A stretch of 64,000 bases of DNA from Alitta virens. Lineage: Eukaryota > Annelida > Polychaeta > Phyllodocida > Nereididae. The notes under the pieces were generated by a model, which made no database searches, was not told the DNA's origin, and was given only the letters and a program-made list of their open reading frames with translations. The DNA lies in the NCBI GenBank assembly GCA_932294295.1, contig OW028579.1:37021362-37085361 (forward strand). Reading direction: 5' to 3'. How positions within the stretch are numbered: position 1 is the first letter of the stretch; the number at the start of each line of letters is the position of its first letter. A program made the translations under genes and the position numbers. Shown here in pieces: positions 1-10,368 of the stretch.

Positions 1-312
1 AGAAACTTGTGAAAACTGCAGTTACTGAATCTTTCATGATGGTGGCCGCCGAAATTGGCAAATGAATTTTCATGAAGTGCATAACTAAACTTCAATAGCC
101 TAATATTAGTAAGATCCCTGTTCATGGTAATTTTGGTGTTCTTGTTCGGGCAGGGGATTCAGTACCTAATAGTAGATGATTCGGCAACTGTCTTTTTCAA
201 TTTAATTGATACGGTAACTGACAGGCATTCAACGTATATAAAAGCTGTGTTAGTGAAAGGCTAAAACTATGTAAAGAAGTTTAAGGCTGTAATACGCTAT
301 GTCGATGGCTTA

Positions 313-770
313 GTGGATAATTTGCAGAAGTCTGGAGAAGGATGTTATATTGGTCCATACTTTTGCGGCGTACTGGCTTACGCAGATGATGTTTGCCTGC
401 TGTCACCCTCTCTAAGCGGTCTGAAAACCATGGTTAAAATTTGCGAGGACTTCTCTGAAAGCTTCAAGGTTAAATTCAATGGGCCAAAGGTCAACTTATT
501 ACCTTCAATGCCTCAAAGGACAATACACCAATTCAGATCAGCATTGGTGGCAGTACAATCACTAGTAAGTCTTGTGCACTGCACTTGGGATATTATGTTT
601 ATTCAGATCCCAGCAAAAGTGACTTAGACAGTGTGGTGAAATTATTTCAAAAACAATTGAACTTGTTTCTCTCCAGATTTGCATGTGTTCCGCCTACTGT
701 CAGGAATAATCTCTTTAAATCATACTGTACCTCTTTTTATGGGGTTCAGTTGTGCAAAGGGAGTCAGATC
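313..770 (+). pseudogene. Decayed LINE reverse transcriptase fragment (CR1/L2-like)
   Basis: The first frame (313 onward) reads through the reverse-transcriptase palm, with the catalytic box YADDV inside LAYADDVCLLSPS, followed by the downstream segment around KVKFNGPKVNLL. Around 570-600 the reading shifts frame, and the next frame continues with LGYYVYSDPS and then VPPTVRNNLFKSYCTSFYGVQL, the layout seen after the palm in CR1/L2/Rex-type non-LTR retrotransposons. No endonuclease domain or intact ORF is present, so it is a truncated, frameshifted, inactive copy. The clade assignment is from motif spacing only. Confidence 0.75.
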
Positions 771-863
771 AGATCTGTTCCAGTTTCAAAGTATTATACA
801 TTTGGTTATTATTATGTTTATTCATACTCGGAAGTACAACCAGCCATTGGGACTGGAAATTAA

Positions 864-1969
864 AAAATTACGAAATTGAGTTAAGGAAAAGTCCATATAT
901 ACAATAGAATGAAACAAACATAAAGGTTAACATTTTAACTTGGTAAAATTTAAAAAATATAAAAGTCATGTAGTGCACAGCACATATAAGAGTTCATTGA
1001 TTTCACATTTGGCTAGTCCACAGTTAATTTCTCCATGACTGCATTGCAGCAACTCCTTAATAACTCCTGCTGTTACTCTGGCTTCTGTGTGGCACATCGC
1101 TCTTGGCAATCCATATGAATGCTGCGTGTAGCATTGATGATAGGCCTAGTACCTAAACATATATTATATCATGGTAAGCCTAGTTCGATATAAAAATGAT
1201 ACATCCTCTTTTTTATTGCTCAAATATCGGAACACATTCAGATGCTAGGCTAGCCCGAGAAACTCTGACTGAACACACGCCGCTGTCGGCTTTTTTTCAT
1301 ATTGTAACGTTTATAGGGATCGGCCATTGGGGGCGATCACACTAGCGCTCACAAAATATCAGATAATAAATAAGAGCTAAGCGAACATAAGATTTCTCAG
1401 GCTAACCATTTACCTACAATTAAATTTATAGGCCTACCTCTTGCGTGTCCTTAAGTGGTTCTCTTATAAACTACGGAGTGACGAAGATGCAAAAGATACC
1501 GAATCACTTTGAATGCTGGAAACACAGTTACAGAATCATGCCGTGAAAAGTAATAGAATTTATTGGGACAGATACTTGTTGAATATCCAGTCTAGACAAA
1601 GGCCTATCTCACACACATTGGAATAGACATCATACTCATAGATACTCTGAAACATTAGTTTTTGATGAAAACGTAATCACCATTTTTGGCGCCGGCCATT
1701 ATGAAGATTTTGTAACTTCAGTTACTGAATCGGCTTACACCCAGTAAGTGGGTTTGCTAGTCTTAACAATTAAGGGAATCAGCAGGACTAGCTCTTTCGT
1801 TACAATTACTCCATTTTGTCCTGTCAGGACCAGTTTATTCTTGCTTTATTGATTGCAAACTAAAGCAAATGTTTCATCCTCACACATGGAGCGATTCCCT
1901 TACTGAATGGATGGTGTTCAAACTTTGATCTGGCTATCTAATCAAATTTTCCATTCGTCATATTTCCAG
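864..1969. other. Non-coding stretch before the receptor exon
   Basis: AT-rich sequence without a credible ORF. It is most simply the intron upstream of the receptor-kinase exon at 1970. A short direct match (AGTTACTGAATC) links its end (about 1718) to the window start (about 22), hinting at an old dispersed repeat. Nothing else is recognised. Confidence 0.4.
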
Positions 1970-2100
1970 GCGAAGTGGACGAGTATCAAGTTCCTTACTT
2001 CGACCGACTGTCAGAAGACCCCAAATTAGAAGAAGTGATAAATGTCGTTTGTCTGGAGAATTACCGTCCGATGATTCCGACAAGAATTGAACAACATGAG
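1970..2100 (+). CDS. Exon of a TGF-beta/activin/BMP type I receptor-like kinase (partial gene)
   Basis: A 131-nt exon lies between a canonical acceptor (TATTTCCAG, AG at 1968-1969) and a donor (GAG|GTAATG). It encodes EVDEYQVPYFDRLSEDPKLE followed by EVINVVCLENYRPMIPTRIE and QHE. This matches the C-lobe segment of type I receptor Ser/Thr kinases (family pattern EYQLPYYD...DPS.E.M..VVC....RP.IP). The exon ends after the codon corresponding to the E before ALR, a conserved exon boundary in this family. It begins in phase 2 and ends in phase 0. It is unusually divergent: RIEQHE stands where RW.S.E is expected. The last exon (ECW...R..ALRIKKTL) is not visible downstream and earlier exons would lie left of the window. 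It could be a live exon of a gene with long introns or an isolated relic. Confidence 0.7.
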
Positions 2101-2995
2101 GTAATGTGCATAAAATTCTTTTTGAATGAGTCTTTGAAACCGTCTTCTGTTGATAGTTGGGTTAACATTTAGACCCAAAACACTTCTTGTTCAAGTTTGT
2201 GACTACACATGGTACTTGAAATATACTTAGCCAAGGTATTCCGGAAAAAGTGCAATATAGCGGACCCAAATTTATAAGCATAATTAGTGAGCATCGTTAC
2301 TATGCATATGACGTTAAATGCTTGAATTCAATGTATGACGTCACAAACAAGTGACAGCCGATTTCATTCTCAAGGCAAGACATTGTTTTTTTTTTTCCTT
2401 TTCTCGGGAGCTACTACCCCCAAAGCCGCGCTATGCTACACAAATATTATTCTTATTGTGTGCTAGCACGAAACTCGGCAGAAAATTGTGATATTTTTAA
2501 TATTTCAGGGCTCCAAACATGGGCATATATTTGGGTGCGCTATACCGTACTTAACCCTATATTCCTCATTACATGCATAATCAGTTTAAATGCTTGATGA
2601 ATATGTCTACGAAGCAGTCTTCCATTAGAAATTCATGAGATCTTTCAAAAGTTTGGATTAACATTTAAATTTACAACACATTAAAGTTAGGCACCGCACA
2701 TGGAATTTTGAAATATTCGCCAAGATATTCCTCATAGTAGTGAAGGAGATTGGTTGAAGTTGGTGTTGGCCATTCATTGTGTCTGAAGAATAAATGGGTT
2801 TTTTCTATTATATCAGTTTTAAATTTTTTTTGGGCAAGTAGATGGAAAATCCATTAGGTTTTATTACACAAATACAATCATATAAAATACAGAATATCGT
2901 ATAAAAGTATTGTTTGGAATATAATTGCATCGTATACTACTCAGCATACGATGTCCAGCCCTAGTTTGGAGTTTATTATTGTTTATATACCTCAC
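2101..2995. other. Non-coding stretch between the two isolated exons
   Basis: AT-rich, with a T-run near 2384-2400. I looked for the last kinase exon of the receptor on the plus strand and for a downstream PEX1 exon on the minus strand and found neither. Confidence 0.4.
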
Positions 2996-3145
2996 CTCTT
3001 TTCCATCCTGTAGGCCATGTTTAGAGGCAAATAACCTGTTGAGTTCAACGACGGCAGTAGCATCACCATTTGCATCAGTTGTGATGTCTCCTTGCCAAGT
3101 TGTGTACAAGCAACCAGACTCCCATTGAACTTCTAATACAAGGAG
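2996..3145 (-). CDS. PEX1: Exon of PEX1 N-terminal domain (partial gene)
   Basis: Read on the minus strand, a 150-nt phase 0/0 exon is bounded by acceptor TTTTACTTGCAG and donor GAG|GTGAGG. It encodes 50 residues, starting LLVLEVQWESGCLYTTWQGD and ending ELNRLFASKHGLQDGKE. This matches the PEX1 N-terminal domain pattern (EV.W.....L.W.G......N...AEINR.....LGL..G). In vertebrate PEX1 the second exon starts at the equivalent residue, which supports a genuine exon. PEX1 is the AAA+ ATPase that, with PEX6, extracts the import receptor PEX5 from the peroxisomal membrane. Exon 1 (expected above 3145) and exon 3 onward (expected below 2996) were not found. The identification rests on one exon. Confidence 0.65.
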
Positions 3146-3814
3146 CTGCAAGTAAAACAAAAGACTGAAAACATGGCACCTCTATTGACACTCAAGTCGT
3201 AATAACTACAGCTTCTACAACATGTTAAAGTCGATGGACTGTATAATTGTTGCTAATATATTAATTCAGAGATAATCTTATATAAAGAAATGGATTTGTT
3301 TTCAGAGGCTATCCTTGCTTGCTTCGTGGGTTCGGTTGTGTTGGCATCAAAAGCCGGAAGTCAGACTCACGACCTTACGGATCTTGAAAAATATCAAGAA
3401 AATGAAAAGCATCCTTCCCACTGTAATTGAGACTGAGCAGGTCTAGCCAAATCCTTCATCTTTTGTTAATCGCCACCATCTTTGTTAAAATCACTGCCAG
3501 TGGATATTGACTATTGCTGATAATATTCAAAGAGTGCCTCATTTTTTGGTGATACTTCATTGTTGATTGCAAATTGCATAAGGACAGTCCCAGGAAGTAG
3601 ATGTTGCGTGATGGATGAATTATTCTAGGAGAATGAAATGCAGGTATATTGGTCGTTCTCTTACTGTGAACTGTGTTATGAATTCAAGATAATAGTCTGT
3701 CAAGATTATAGTATTACTTGTACATTTTTTATCTGTTATGCCAAGTATTTTCAAGAGTTGCTAGGAATTTTGTCTTGAGTGATGTATTGACTTTGGTGCT
3801 GTTCCATATACATA
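3146..3814. other. Non-coding stretch, nothing recognised
   Basis: No ORF, splice-bounded exon or repeat that I can support. Confidence 0.3.
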
Positions 3815-3923
3815 AGGGCTGTTCCATTTTAAAAAAAGGGGGGGGGGGGGATGCGGACCTGAAAATATTTTGGACCAGCCTCCCCTCCCCCCACTTTTTT
3901 TTTTTTTTTAATGGAACAGCCCT
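3815..3923. mobile_element. Short foldback element (MITE-like), G/C-run core
   Basis: About 109 bp bounded by inverted arms AGGGCTGTTCCATT at 3815-3828 and AATGGAACAGCCCT at 3910-3923, a perfect 14-bp match, continuing into facing A-run and T-run. The core has a G-run near 3838-3850 and a C-rich segment near 3881-3893. No target-site duplication is clear. The open frames across it are artefacts of homopolymers. Confidence 0.65.
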
Positions 3924-5087
3924 AATAATATAATGCATAATTTGTGTTCTTTGAACATTGCTGTCATACTGCCATGTGTTTTCTAATGTTTCAATGGATA
4001 ATTCTCCAGTGTGGAGTGAATGGAAGCCATATTGAATTGTGAATTTCTGAGTCTCAAATGTTTGCTTACAAAGTTGATTCTTGAGGGTTTATTGCAATTC
4101 CGGGAGCTTTATGCCAGTCCTCACAACCATTGTGACTTCACCAATGCACTCATTGACCTGATTTTGTGATGTCATCAAAAAAGTCATAATGACTGGCATG
4201 TAGCCCCCCCCCCCCCCCCCCCTGTTGGCCTGAAAGTCCCCCATTGGGGGAATACCACATTTTGCAGTTGATCTTGTGAAAGTTAAATGTATGTGGGATA
4301 TTACATTTAAGACTCTGCCCACTATAATTTCAATTGAGTCGGTTAATGTGCACCGTTAACACTGTTCATCGTTGCCTAATTAGATATAAGAATATCTGTG
4401 TTAAGTTTCATCACTCGGAGAGTGTTAATAGTGGTGTTTTCAACATGTTTCAACTTACGATATAGTATTGTAGAATTTCATTAATTCTCTTTATTGTTCC
4501 TTGTGAAATCTTATTTTCTACCAATGTCTATCTGATGAAATGTAAAGGCAGGTGCTAATTTACTCCGTTGCTCTGCCAATTTGAACTTACAATTAAGGCT
4601 GGCCTAAAAGACCAATTGAATGTTTCTCCCCTGTGTCTTGTCTTGCAGCACACTCAAATTGACAATGTGTGTTCTTTGGTTATTTTGACTTCTCAGTGAA
4701 TCTCAAAAACTTATTTTTTGTGCTTTATGATTTGATGTATTAATGAATTAATTGTACAAAGAGGATTTAGATTAACTCACCTTCTGTAACAGGGTTATGT
4801 TTTATTGGTAGTTTTGTTTATTGTAACACAATTTGTTGCATAATATTCACTTTTGTTTATTAATTTTCATTTTTGTTGTATATTTTTTTGCTAATTGTAT
4901 TCTCTTAAATTGTGGAGGATATGTGTCTCTCTTTTTGTGTTACATCTCTAAAAGTTTTGATACTCTGTATTTTCCAGGTCATGTGTTAACATGCTTTTGT
5001 AGTGTAAGTGTGTTTCTGTTTACAATAAATTTGGCAAGAAAATTGACACTATGGTAGCTCTTCTTTCCATGTATACATTTAAGCAGC
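3924..5087. other. Non-coding, AT-rich, with a 19-bp C-run
   Basis: Contains a C homopolymer near 4204-4222. The rest is AT-rich with no supported gene. Confidence 0.4.
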
Positions 5088-5290
5088 TGAGCTACATCCC
5101 AGCTGGATGTTACTCGCAGAGGTTCCTTATACTCGGGTGTATATGCTAAGACAAGTAAAAGACCCCACCCATGGGGTAAATGTGTATTATGATGTGGACT
5201 CCAAGCCTTGTCATCTCATCATAATGTGTGCCGCTCACATCTGGTCATTATATATGCTGACCAAGCTTCAGATCCAGTCGCATCGAGACA
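5088..5290 (+). repeat. Dispersed SINE-like repeat, family B copy 1
   Basis: Starts at GAGCTACATCCCAGCTGGAT and continues with a conserved body (CAAGTAAAAGACC, CATGGGGTAAATGTG, GACTCCAAGCCTTGTCATC). The same order of blocks recurs at 30640-30880 (+), 12126-12260 (-) and 29175-29265 (-), so this is an interspersed family. The tRNA-like head is missing in this copy. Confidence 0.6.
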
Positions 5291-5910
5291 TGGATAACAT
5301 TTGACATTTAATTTATGAAGCTCTGCGTCTTTCATTATTTCAAGTCTGAGTAGCAACACTTTACTCCCAAGTTCTGTGACATCTTATTCCAACCTATGTA
5401 TGGTATTAAATTGTACATAATACGTTTATTACTCAATTGTTTTACTTGTGTGGTATGTCCATCCGCTTCTTGCTTTCAGTTCGGTTCTCCAGGGTATTGC
5501 ATTGGAACAATAAAATTAACGATCCAGAGCTCTGTCTTTTTGGTGCATTTAAACAAGACAGCCTAGTACAATAGGGAAACACTAGGGGGAGTGGTGGCAC
5601 GACACATTGGATTGTTTGTGACGTCCGCAGCGATCGTCCGCTAAAAGCAGCGTCCCTCGGAGGATAACAAATTAAAACTGTCCAAGAAGTTTGGGCTTCT
5701 GTCCATGATGCCTGTTTGAATGTCCACTGTGGGGAATTAGGATTGCATGGGCTTAAAGTTAGGTTTTGGTGTTTTGCGGATGAATTGTCACTAATACTTT
5801 CGGGTTCAGTTGTCGTCATGTATCAAATCCGTTAAATGTTTCTGTTGACAGTACAATATGTGTGAACTTGGAGGTCATTATCTTATTCTGATATCTGCCA
5901 GCTGCACTGG
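5291..5910. other. Non-coding stretch
   Basis: A minus-strand 125-codon frame (5442-5819) is open here but has no recognisable domain, no splice context and low-complexity Ser/Thr composition. I do not call it a gene. Confidence 0.35.
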
Positions 5911-6060
5911 GGTGGGGGCCTAGCTCAGTGGTAGTGCACTGGGCTTCCAACTACTGATTCCCCGGTTCAATTGCCAAGTTGAATGGCTGTTTCATCCTTC
6001 ATCTCATTGCCATGGTTCCTGCATGTCCTAATTAGCCCATCAGGTGCAGAAATACAGGAT
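5911..6060 (+). mobile_element. tRNA-derived SINE, family A copy 1 (3' truncated)
   Basis: The head GGCCTAGCTCAGTGGTAGTG is a tRNA-like pol III A box, and CCCCGGTTCAATTGCC is a B box. They are followed by the shared tRNA-unrelated body GGCTGTTTCATCCTTC ... TCAGGTGCAGAAATACAGGA. Copies at 6851, 13591, 29604 (-) and 43282 (-) share head and body. This copy ends before the GTAAA.CCCTAAT tail. Confidence 0.85.
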
Positions 6061-6116
6061 TCTTCACTTGTTAGTAATAATCTTTCTGCCATCCGTAGTA
6101 TGAATGTAATAACAAG

Positions 6117-6437
6117 TTGCATTCAATCTTACCTTGCATTCAAAATAAAATACCTTGTAGGTTCAATACTCGCAAAGATCAAGGAATATATCACAGATGC
6201 CTCATAGGACATTCAAGACTTGCACATTTTCACCTTTTAGTCAATGAACCGGCACCGGTATGCCAGAGTTGTCGGTGCCCCCTAACAATCAAACATATTT
6301 TATTAGATTGCACCCACTTACAACGCATTAGAAGACCTCTGTTTCAAGCTACTACCTTACAACATCTCTTTACTAGATATCCAACCCAGACAATTATTGA
6401 TTTTTTATATGCTTCTGGTTTCTACTACCAAATATAG
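6117..6437 (+). pseudogene. LINE fragment: region after RNase H with zinc-knuckle motif
   Basis: A 106-codon open frame reads RCLIGHSRLAHFHLL, then PVCQSCRCPLTIKHILLDC. This is the C-terminal C-x2-C-x7-H-x4-C knuckle with the conserved R..IGH.R..H.....L lead-in found downstream of RNase H in I/Nimb-type (Jockey superfamily) non-LTR retrotransposons. It stops at 6437 and is followed by a 3' tail, GGTGCTGATGAGGCGTTAAA and then (AC)n, at about 6480-6528. 5'-truncated and dead. Confidence 0.75.
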
Positions 6438-6469
6438 ATAATCAATCTTAACCTAGAGAGCCTCTACAT

Positions 6470-6528
6470 AGCCCACTCAGGTGCTGATGAGGCGTTAAAC
6501 AATAACTCACACACACACACACACACAC
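6470..6528 (+). repeat. 3' tail of the RNase H-type LINE ending in (AC)n
   Basis: AGCCCACTCAGGTGCTGATG, AGGCGTTAAAC, then an AC microsatellite. The same tail occurs at about 22808-22850. It resembles the SINE family A tail. Confidence 0.55.
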
Positions 6529-6850
6529 TGCCATCCATAGTCTGTTTTCTACTATTTGTGTTGGAATGTCTAGCAGTCCCTGTCTTTATGCATATGACTT
6601 CTTTTGAAGTGGTTACAGGGGTTCTAAGTATTCTTCTGATTATATTTTCCCAGACTTTGTTCAATTCATTCAGTCTTTCTGAGTGATGTTTAGTGCTTCA
6701 GTGTTATGAGTTATGATGGGTGTGATGCATGTGTCTAGTAATTTCCATGCTGCTTTTAGTTGTATGCCTGTGAATTTCTTGTCTTGTAATATGGTGATTA
6801 TTGTTCGGTATGTAGCTTCGGGGGTTTTTTTTTTTTTATCTTATTTTGGG

Positions 6851-7029
6851 GGGTGGGGGCCTAGCTCAGTGGTAGCTTGCTGGGCTTCCAACCACTGGTC
6901 CCGGGTTCAATTCCCGGTCGAGCCTATGTTGGATGGCTGTTTCATCCTTCGTCTCATTGCCATGGTCCCTACCTGTCCTAATTAGCTCATCAGGTGCAGA
7001 AATACAGGACGTAAAACCCTAATCCACCA
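6851..7029 (+). mobile_element. tRNA-derived SINE, family A copy 2, inserted in the LINE
   Basis: Near-complete copy: A box CCTAGCTCAGTGGTAG, B box GGGTTCAATTCCCGG, body, and tail CAGGACGTAAAACCCTAATC. A candidate target-site duplication ATCTTAT lies at 6838-6844 and 7034-7040. The LINE frame on the minus strand is split exactly here. Confidence 0.85.
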
Positions 7030-7560
7030 ATTGATCTTATGTGAGTGTGTTTTTGTTGTTAAGTATTACTCCGAGATATTTGTAGCTTGTTGTGTTGTTT
7101 ACCTTCATGACTTTATTTCTCCAAGTTGGTATTGTTCATGTCTTGTGCTCTTTCCTATAATCATTATTTCACATTTTGCCTGGCCAAATTCTATGTGGTA
7201 CTTTTTAGCTATGTGATAGGTTAGGTTCAGCATTTGTCTCAGTCTTTTTTGTGGTCAGATATTAAGGCTACATCGCCCATCTACAATAAGATGGTTTTTG
7301 GTGCATAGTTCTTTGTTGATTTCATCCATCACATGAGACAGGCATATTGGGTGCCAGATAGTACATGAGATAGTACACCACCTTGTCTTATGCTATTGCG
7401 TAATTTAATGTGTCTAGTGGGGCCGAATATTGTGTTTATTTGTGCTGTTATGTTTTCATTTTTTTTGGTTATTGTCCAGTTGAGATTTTTACATCCATTC
7501 TTATGCATTGTGTACACATTGCTATCGCTCCATGCTTTTTTAAAGGCCTTCATTACATCT

Positions 7561-8390
7561 TGGATGAACTAGAGAAGGATTGGACACTTCGGAAAGTAAT
7601 AAAACAATATTCATTATTAGGTGATTTAAGAAGAGTCAAATTCGCCCAGTGCTGGCCCAAGGACCCCTGCTGCTTCCTTAAGTACATACATTATTTGATG
7701 TTCACACTGCGCTTCAGTGAGCACACACCTCATCAGTGATGCCCTGCATCAGCAGCAATTAACTCCCTAAATTCCAAACGTCAAAGTTTTGTTTCTTGTA
7801 CATCTTTTACACTACGGTTGATGAATTCCGCATGATCCATGGATTCTAAAACTTTTTACCGAATTTCTAGGCCTAATAGTAAGAAAGTGTGTCAGTTTTC
7901 AAGTACTCTTTTGTAAAATATCTTATCTTAATCTCGCAATAACTTAAGAAGCCGTAAAGAGCCATGGATGAGGCCATATTCTTCTTGAAGCTGAACACCT
8001 TGTCTGCATAGTGGTTATTGTGTCGAAAGTTGTCGAACGGAGATACAGACCCTTAAAGATGCCTAATTTTCACTATATGTGCATCTTTTTCTTTATTAAA
8101 TTTTTATCCCAGATATGCAGATGCCTTTATATAAACATAGTTTTAAATTCTGAAATGAATTAAGTCAAAATGTCAAAGTTATACTAGGAATAACGTGAAG
8201 ATATGCATTTCATTCTATATAAATACATATTTTAATCCTTTCCCTTTGTTTCCCAGGCGAATCAGTGAGGGGGAGTTGTAAAACTTGGCTCATATAACAG
8301 CATCATCAATTGGTCATTAGGACGGTGGCGAAATGCAGTGTGAACCTTTGAAGTTTAGAAGTGTCCAATCCTTCTCTCGTTCATCCAAGG
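7561..8390. mobile_element. 830-bp terminal-inverted-repeat element inserted in the LINE, 8-bp TSD
   Basis: Flanked by the direct 8-mer TTACATCT at 7553-7560 and 8391-8398. The ends are inverted repeats of about 30 bp: TGGATGAACTAGAGAAGGAT then TGGACACTTC at 7561-7590, against its complement at about 8351-8388, with one mismatch and 2 extra bases at the right end. The flanking LINE frame (..FPDV / MKAFKKAW..) rejoins precisely over the duplicated bases. No transposase frame is visible inside, so it is non-autonomous. An 8-bp duplication is typical of hAT, P or Merlin-type elements. The TIR does not settle which. Confidence 0.75.
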
Positions 8391-8589
8391 TTACATCTGG
8401 GAATGCTATATATTTGGGTTTGTTGTTTTGGGGAATTGTTAGGATTTCCTTTAGTTACATAATATGGTCTGCAGTTGACCTTACTTCTATTCGGCCTGCT
8501 TGTGCTTCTGTGATATGAATGTCTTTAATTACTTTATTCTTTTAAATGTTTTGGGTGTAGCCCAATCATGAATTTAAACTCACATGGAC

Positions 8590-9065
8590 CTCATCATGAT
8601 CTCGCGTGTTGAGACACATGATATCACAAATTGATGGATCAGAAACTTGTCCATGTGGTCTCATATACCTGAGATGTGCATGAGACCACTACGTAATCAC
8701 CAATATCTAGTCTGTACGACCTCACAGGCATGAGATGTGGATGAGAACGCTAGGACATATGATATCATTTTTTAGAGATATATGATCATCAAGAGCTAAT
8801 CTGTATGCCTTCATCTTTTTGAGAGATATGATCTTGTGAGACCTTCAGGTGCTAATCTGCATGCCCTCATATATATTTTGTGTAGAGAGATGATCTCATG
8901 AGACCATCAAGAGCTAGTACATTTAATCTCATAGTTTTGAGACATCAAGAGCTCATCTGCATGCCCTCATATTTTGAGAGATATGTGATCTTGTGAGACC
9001 ATCGAGAGCTAATACATATGATCTCATACACATGAGATGTGTATGAACTTAAATGATTTCATGTG
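8590..9065. repeat. Diverged tandem minisatellite (ATCTCATG / GAGACCATCAAGAGCTAAT units)
   Basis: Imperfect units of roughly 55-75 bp repeat the blocks TGAGACCATCAAGAGCTAAT, CTGCATGCCCTCATA and GAGAGATATGATCT about six times. The ATCTCATG / CATGAGAT content gives local inverted symmetry. No coding potential. Confidence 0.7.
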
Positions 9066-9413
9066 AGCTCACTTTGTTGACTGGGAAGCAGTTATGTATA
9101 GTTCTGTGTGTTGCATTGTGGCTGGAGTGTATCTCACCAAGATAATGTGTACTTGTTGGGATTTGGTGATTTATATATTGTAACAATCAATAATTGCAAT
9201 GAATCTGTATATAAACATTTTGACAAGATTTAAATTGAAAATGTACATACGGACTAACTCACAGTCTATAGAACCTTTAAAGAATGAAATGGTATATTAT
9301 AAAGTAAGTTTCACTGAAAGAAAAAAAAAAAGTGCTTTCAGTAGTTACTGACTCCATTTTGTTAAAACAACCCCTGAATTGCACAATTGGCCAGAACAAT
9401 ATAATGGATACCA
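9066..9413. other. Non-coding stretch
   Basis: Contains an 11-12 bp A-run near 9320. Nothing else is recognised. Confidence 0.3.
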
Positions 9414-9752
9414 TCATCTATCTATCTATCTATCTATCTATCCATCTATCTATCTCTATCTATCTATCCATCCATCTATCCATCTATCTATCTATCTATC
9501 CTATCTATCTATCCTATCTATCTATCCTATCTACCTATCTATCCATCTATCTATCCATCTATCTATCTATCTATCCATCCATCTATCTATCGATCCATCC
9601 ATCCATTTCCATCCATCCATCTATCTCCATCCATCCATCCATCTCCATCCATCCATCTCCATCCATCTCCATCTATCCATCTCCATCTATCCATCCATCC
9701 ATCTCCATCTATCCATCCATCCATCTCCATCTATCCATCCATCCATCACTCC
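9414..9752. repeat. (TATC)n grading into (CATC)n microsatellite
   Basis: About 340 bp of TATC/CATC tetranucleotides, with CTCCATC hexamer-like interruptions in the second half. The Ser/Ile/Tyr open frames over it are artefacts of a stop-free repeat. Confidence 0.97.
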
Positions 9753-10368
9753 GTTCACTCACTTAAATGTTACAAAATGGCTAATCTAAGGTGCCAGTGA
9801 CCTTCATTTGAATAAAGGTTATGGCTCTCATATATGCTTACTCTAATTCTTGATTTCTCCTTCTTCGAAGGTCACTTCTTTCATACCTTGTCAGTGATAA
9901 TTTGAAGAGATGTTCAAATTCACCTTTTGTTTTTCGTTGGGTATGTACTGTGCAGTGCTTCAGGTCCAAAATACAAAGGAGTCTCGAGTGCATTAAGTTA
10001 GCAGCTCTGAAAAGGAATATGGGCCTAGCTAGACCTCTAGTTCTGTTGTATGCAGGAATTGGAGTGTTAAGTTATCCGGTGTTTATGTGAGAGAAATTAT
10101 GTTGACGCAGTGCTAACTGCGTCGGATAATGTTCCAAATGAGTGTTTGGTGATAATAGGGTGTGGTTTGCTCAGGGACTTCACCATGATGACTCATAAAA
10201 AGCGCTTTCTCTTCTGCGCAAGATGGGACCCTGGGGATCGCTTGTGCGGGATCCACCAAACGGAGCAGGGAAGTGTCGCTGTAGTTGTCGCGGTGGATGT
10301 CTCCTGTGAAAGACTGGTGGGGGCAATGGGAGGTTTGTCTGCTCCACAATGAACTGAGCACTATTTGC
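9753..10368. other. Non-coding stretch before the 33-bp inverted-repeat element
   Basis: Overlapping short frames on both strands (10110-10425) show no domain. A small perfect hairpin, GACGCAG-TGCTAA-CTGCGTC, sits at 10104-10123. Confidence 0.4.

Larger units (their letters stand above)
6530..8545 (-). pseudogene. RTE-like LINE reverse transcriptase, interrupted by two insertions
   Basis: On the minus strand, reading from about 8545 down: ITEAQAGRIEVRSTADHI and KPKYIAFPDV, then (after the 830-bp insertion at 7561-8390) MKAFKKAWSDSNVYTMHKNG, IKLRNSIRQGGVLS and YHIEFGQAKCEIMIIGK, then (after the SINE at about 6851-7029) KTPEATYRTIITILQDKKF, and finally NKVWENIIRRILRTPVTT. These are in the right order for an RTE-type reverse transcriptase: motifs 1-2, D-x-x-KAFDKAW, the IRQGGVLS box, palm and thumb. 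The catalytic ADD box is degraded and stops occur, so it is inactive. The reading resumes cleanly across both insertions, which dates them as younger than the LINE. Confidence 0.75.

Noticed and set aside
1500..1530. GAATGCTGG (ECW) as the receptor kinase's last exon
   Set aside because: It lies upstream of the exon that should precede it, and the frame stops quickly.
5442..5819. 125-codon minus frame
   Set aside because: Low-complexity composition, no homology recognised.
5911..7029. tRNA genes at the SINE heads
   Set aside because: A and B boxes are present, but the cloverleaf is imperfect and each is followed by the same SINE body, so these are retroposons.
9332..9789. Ser/Ile/Tyr-rich frames of 136-144 codons
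   Set aside because: Stop-free translation of the TATC/CATC microsatellite.
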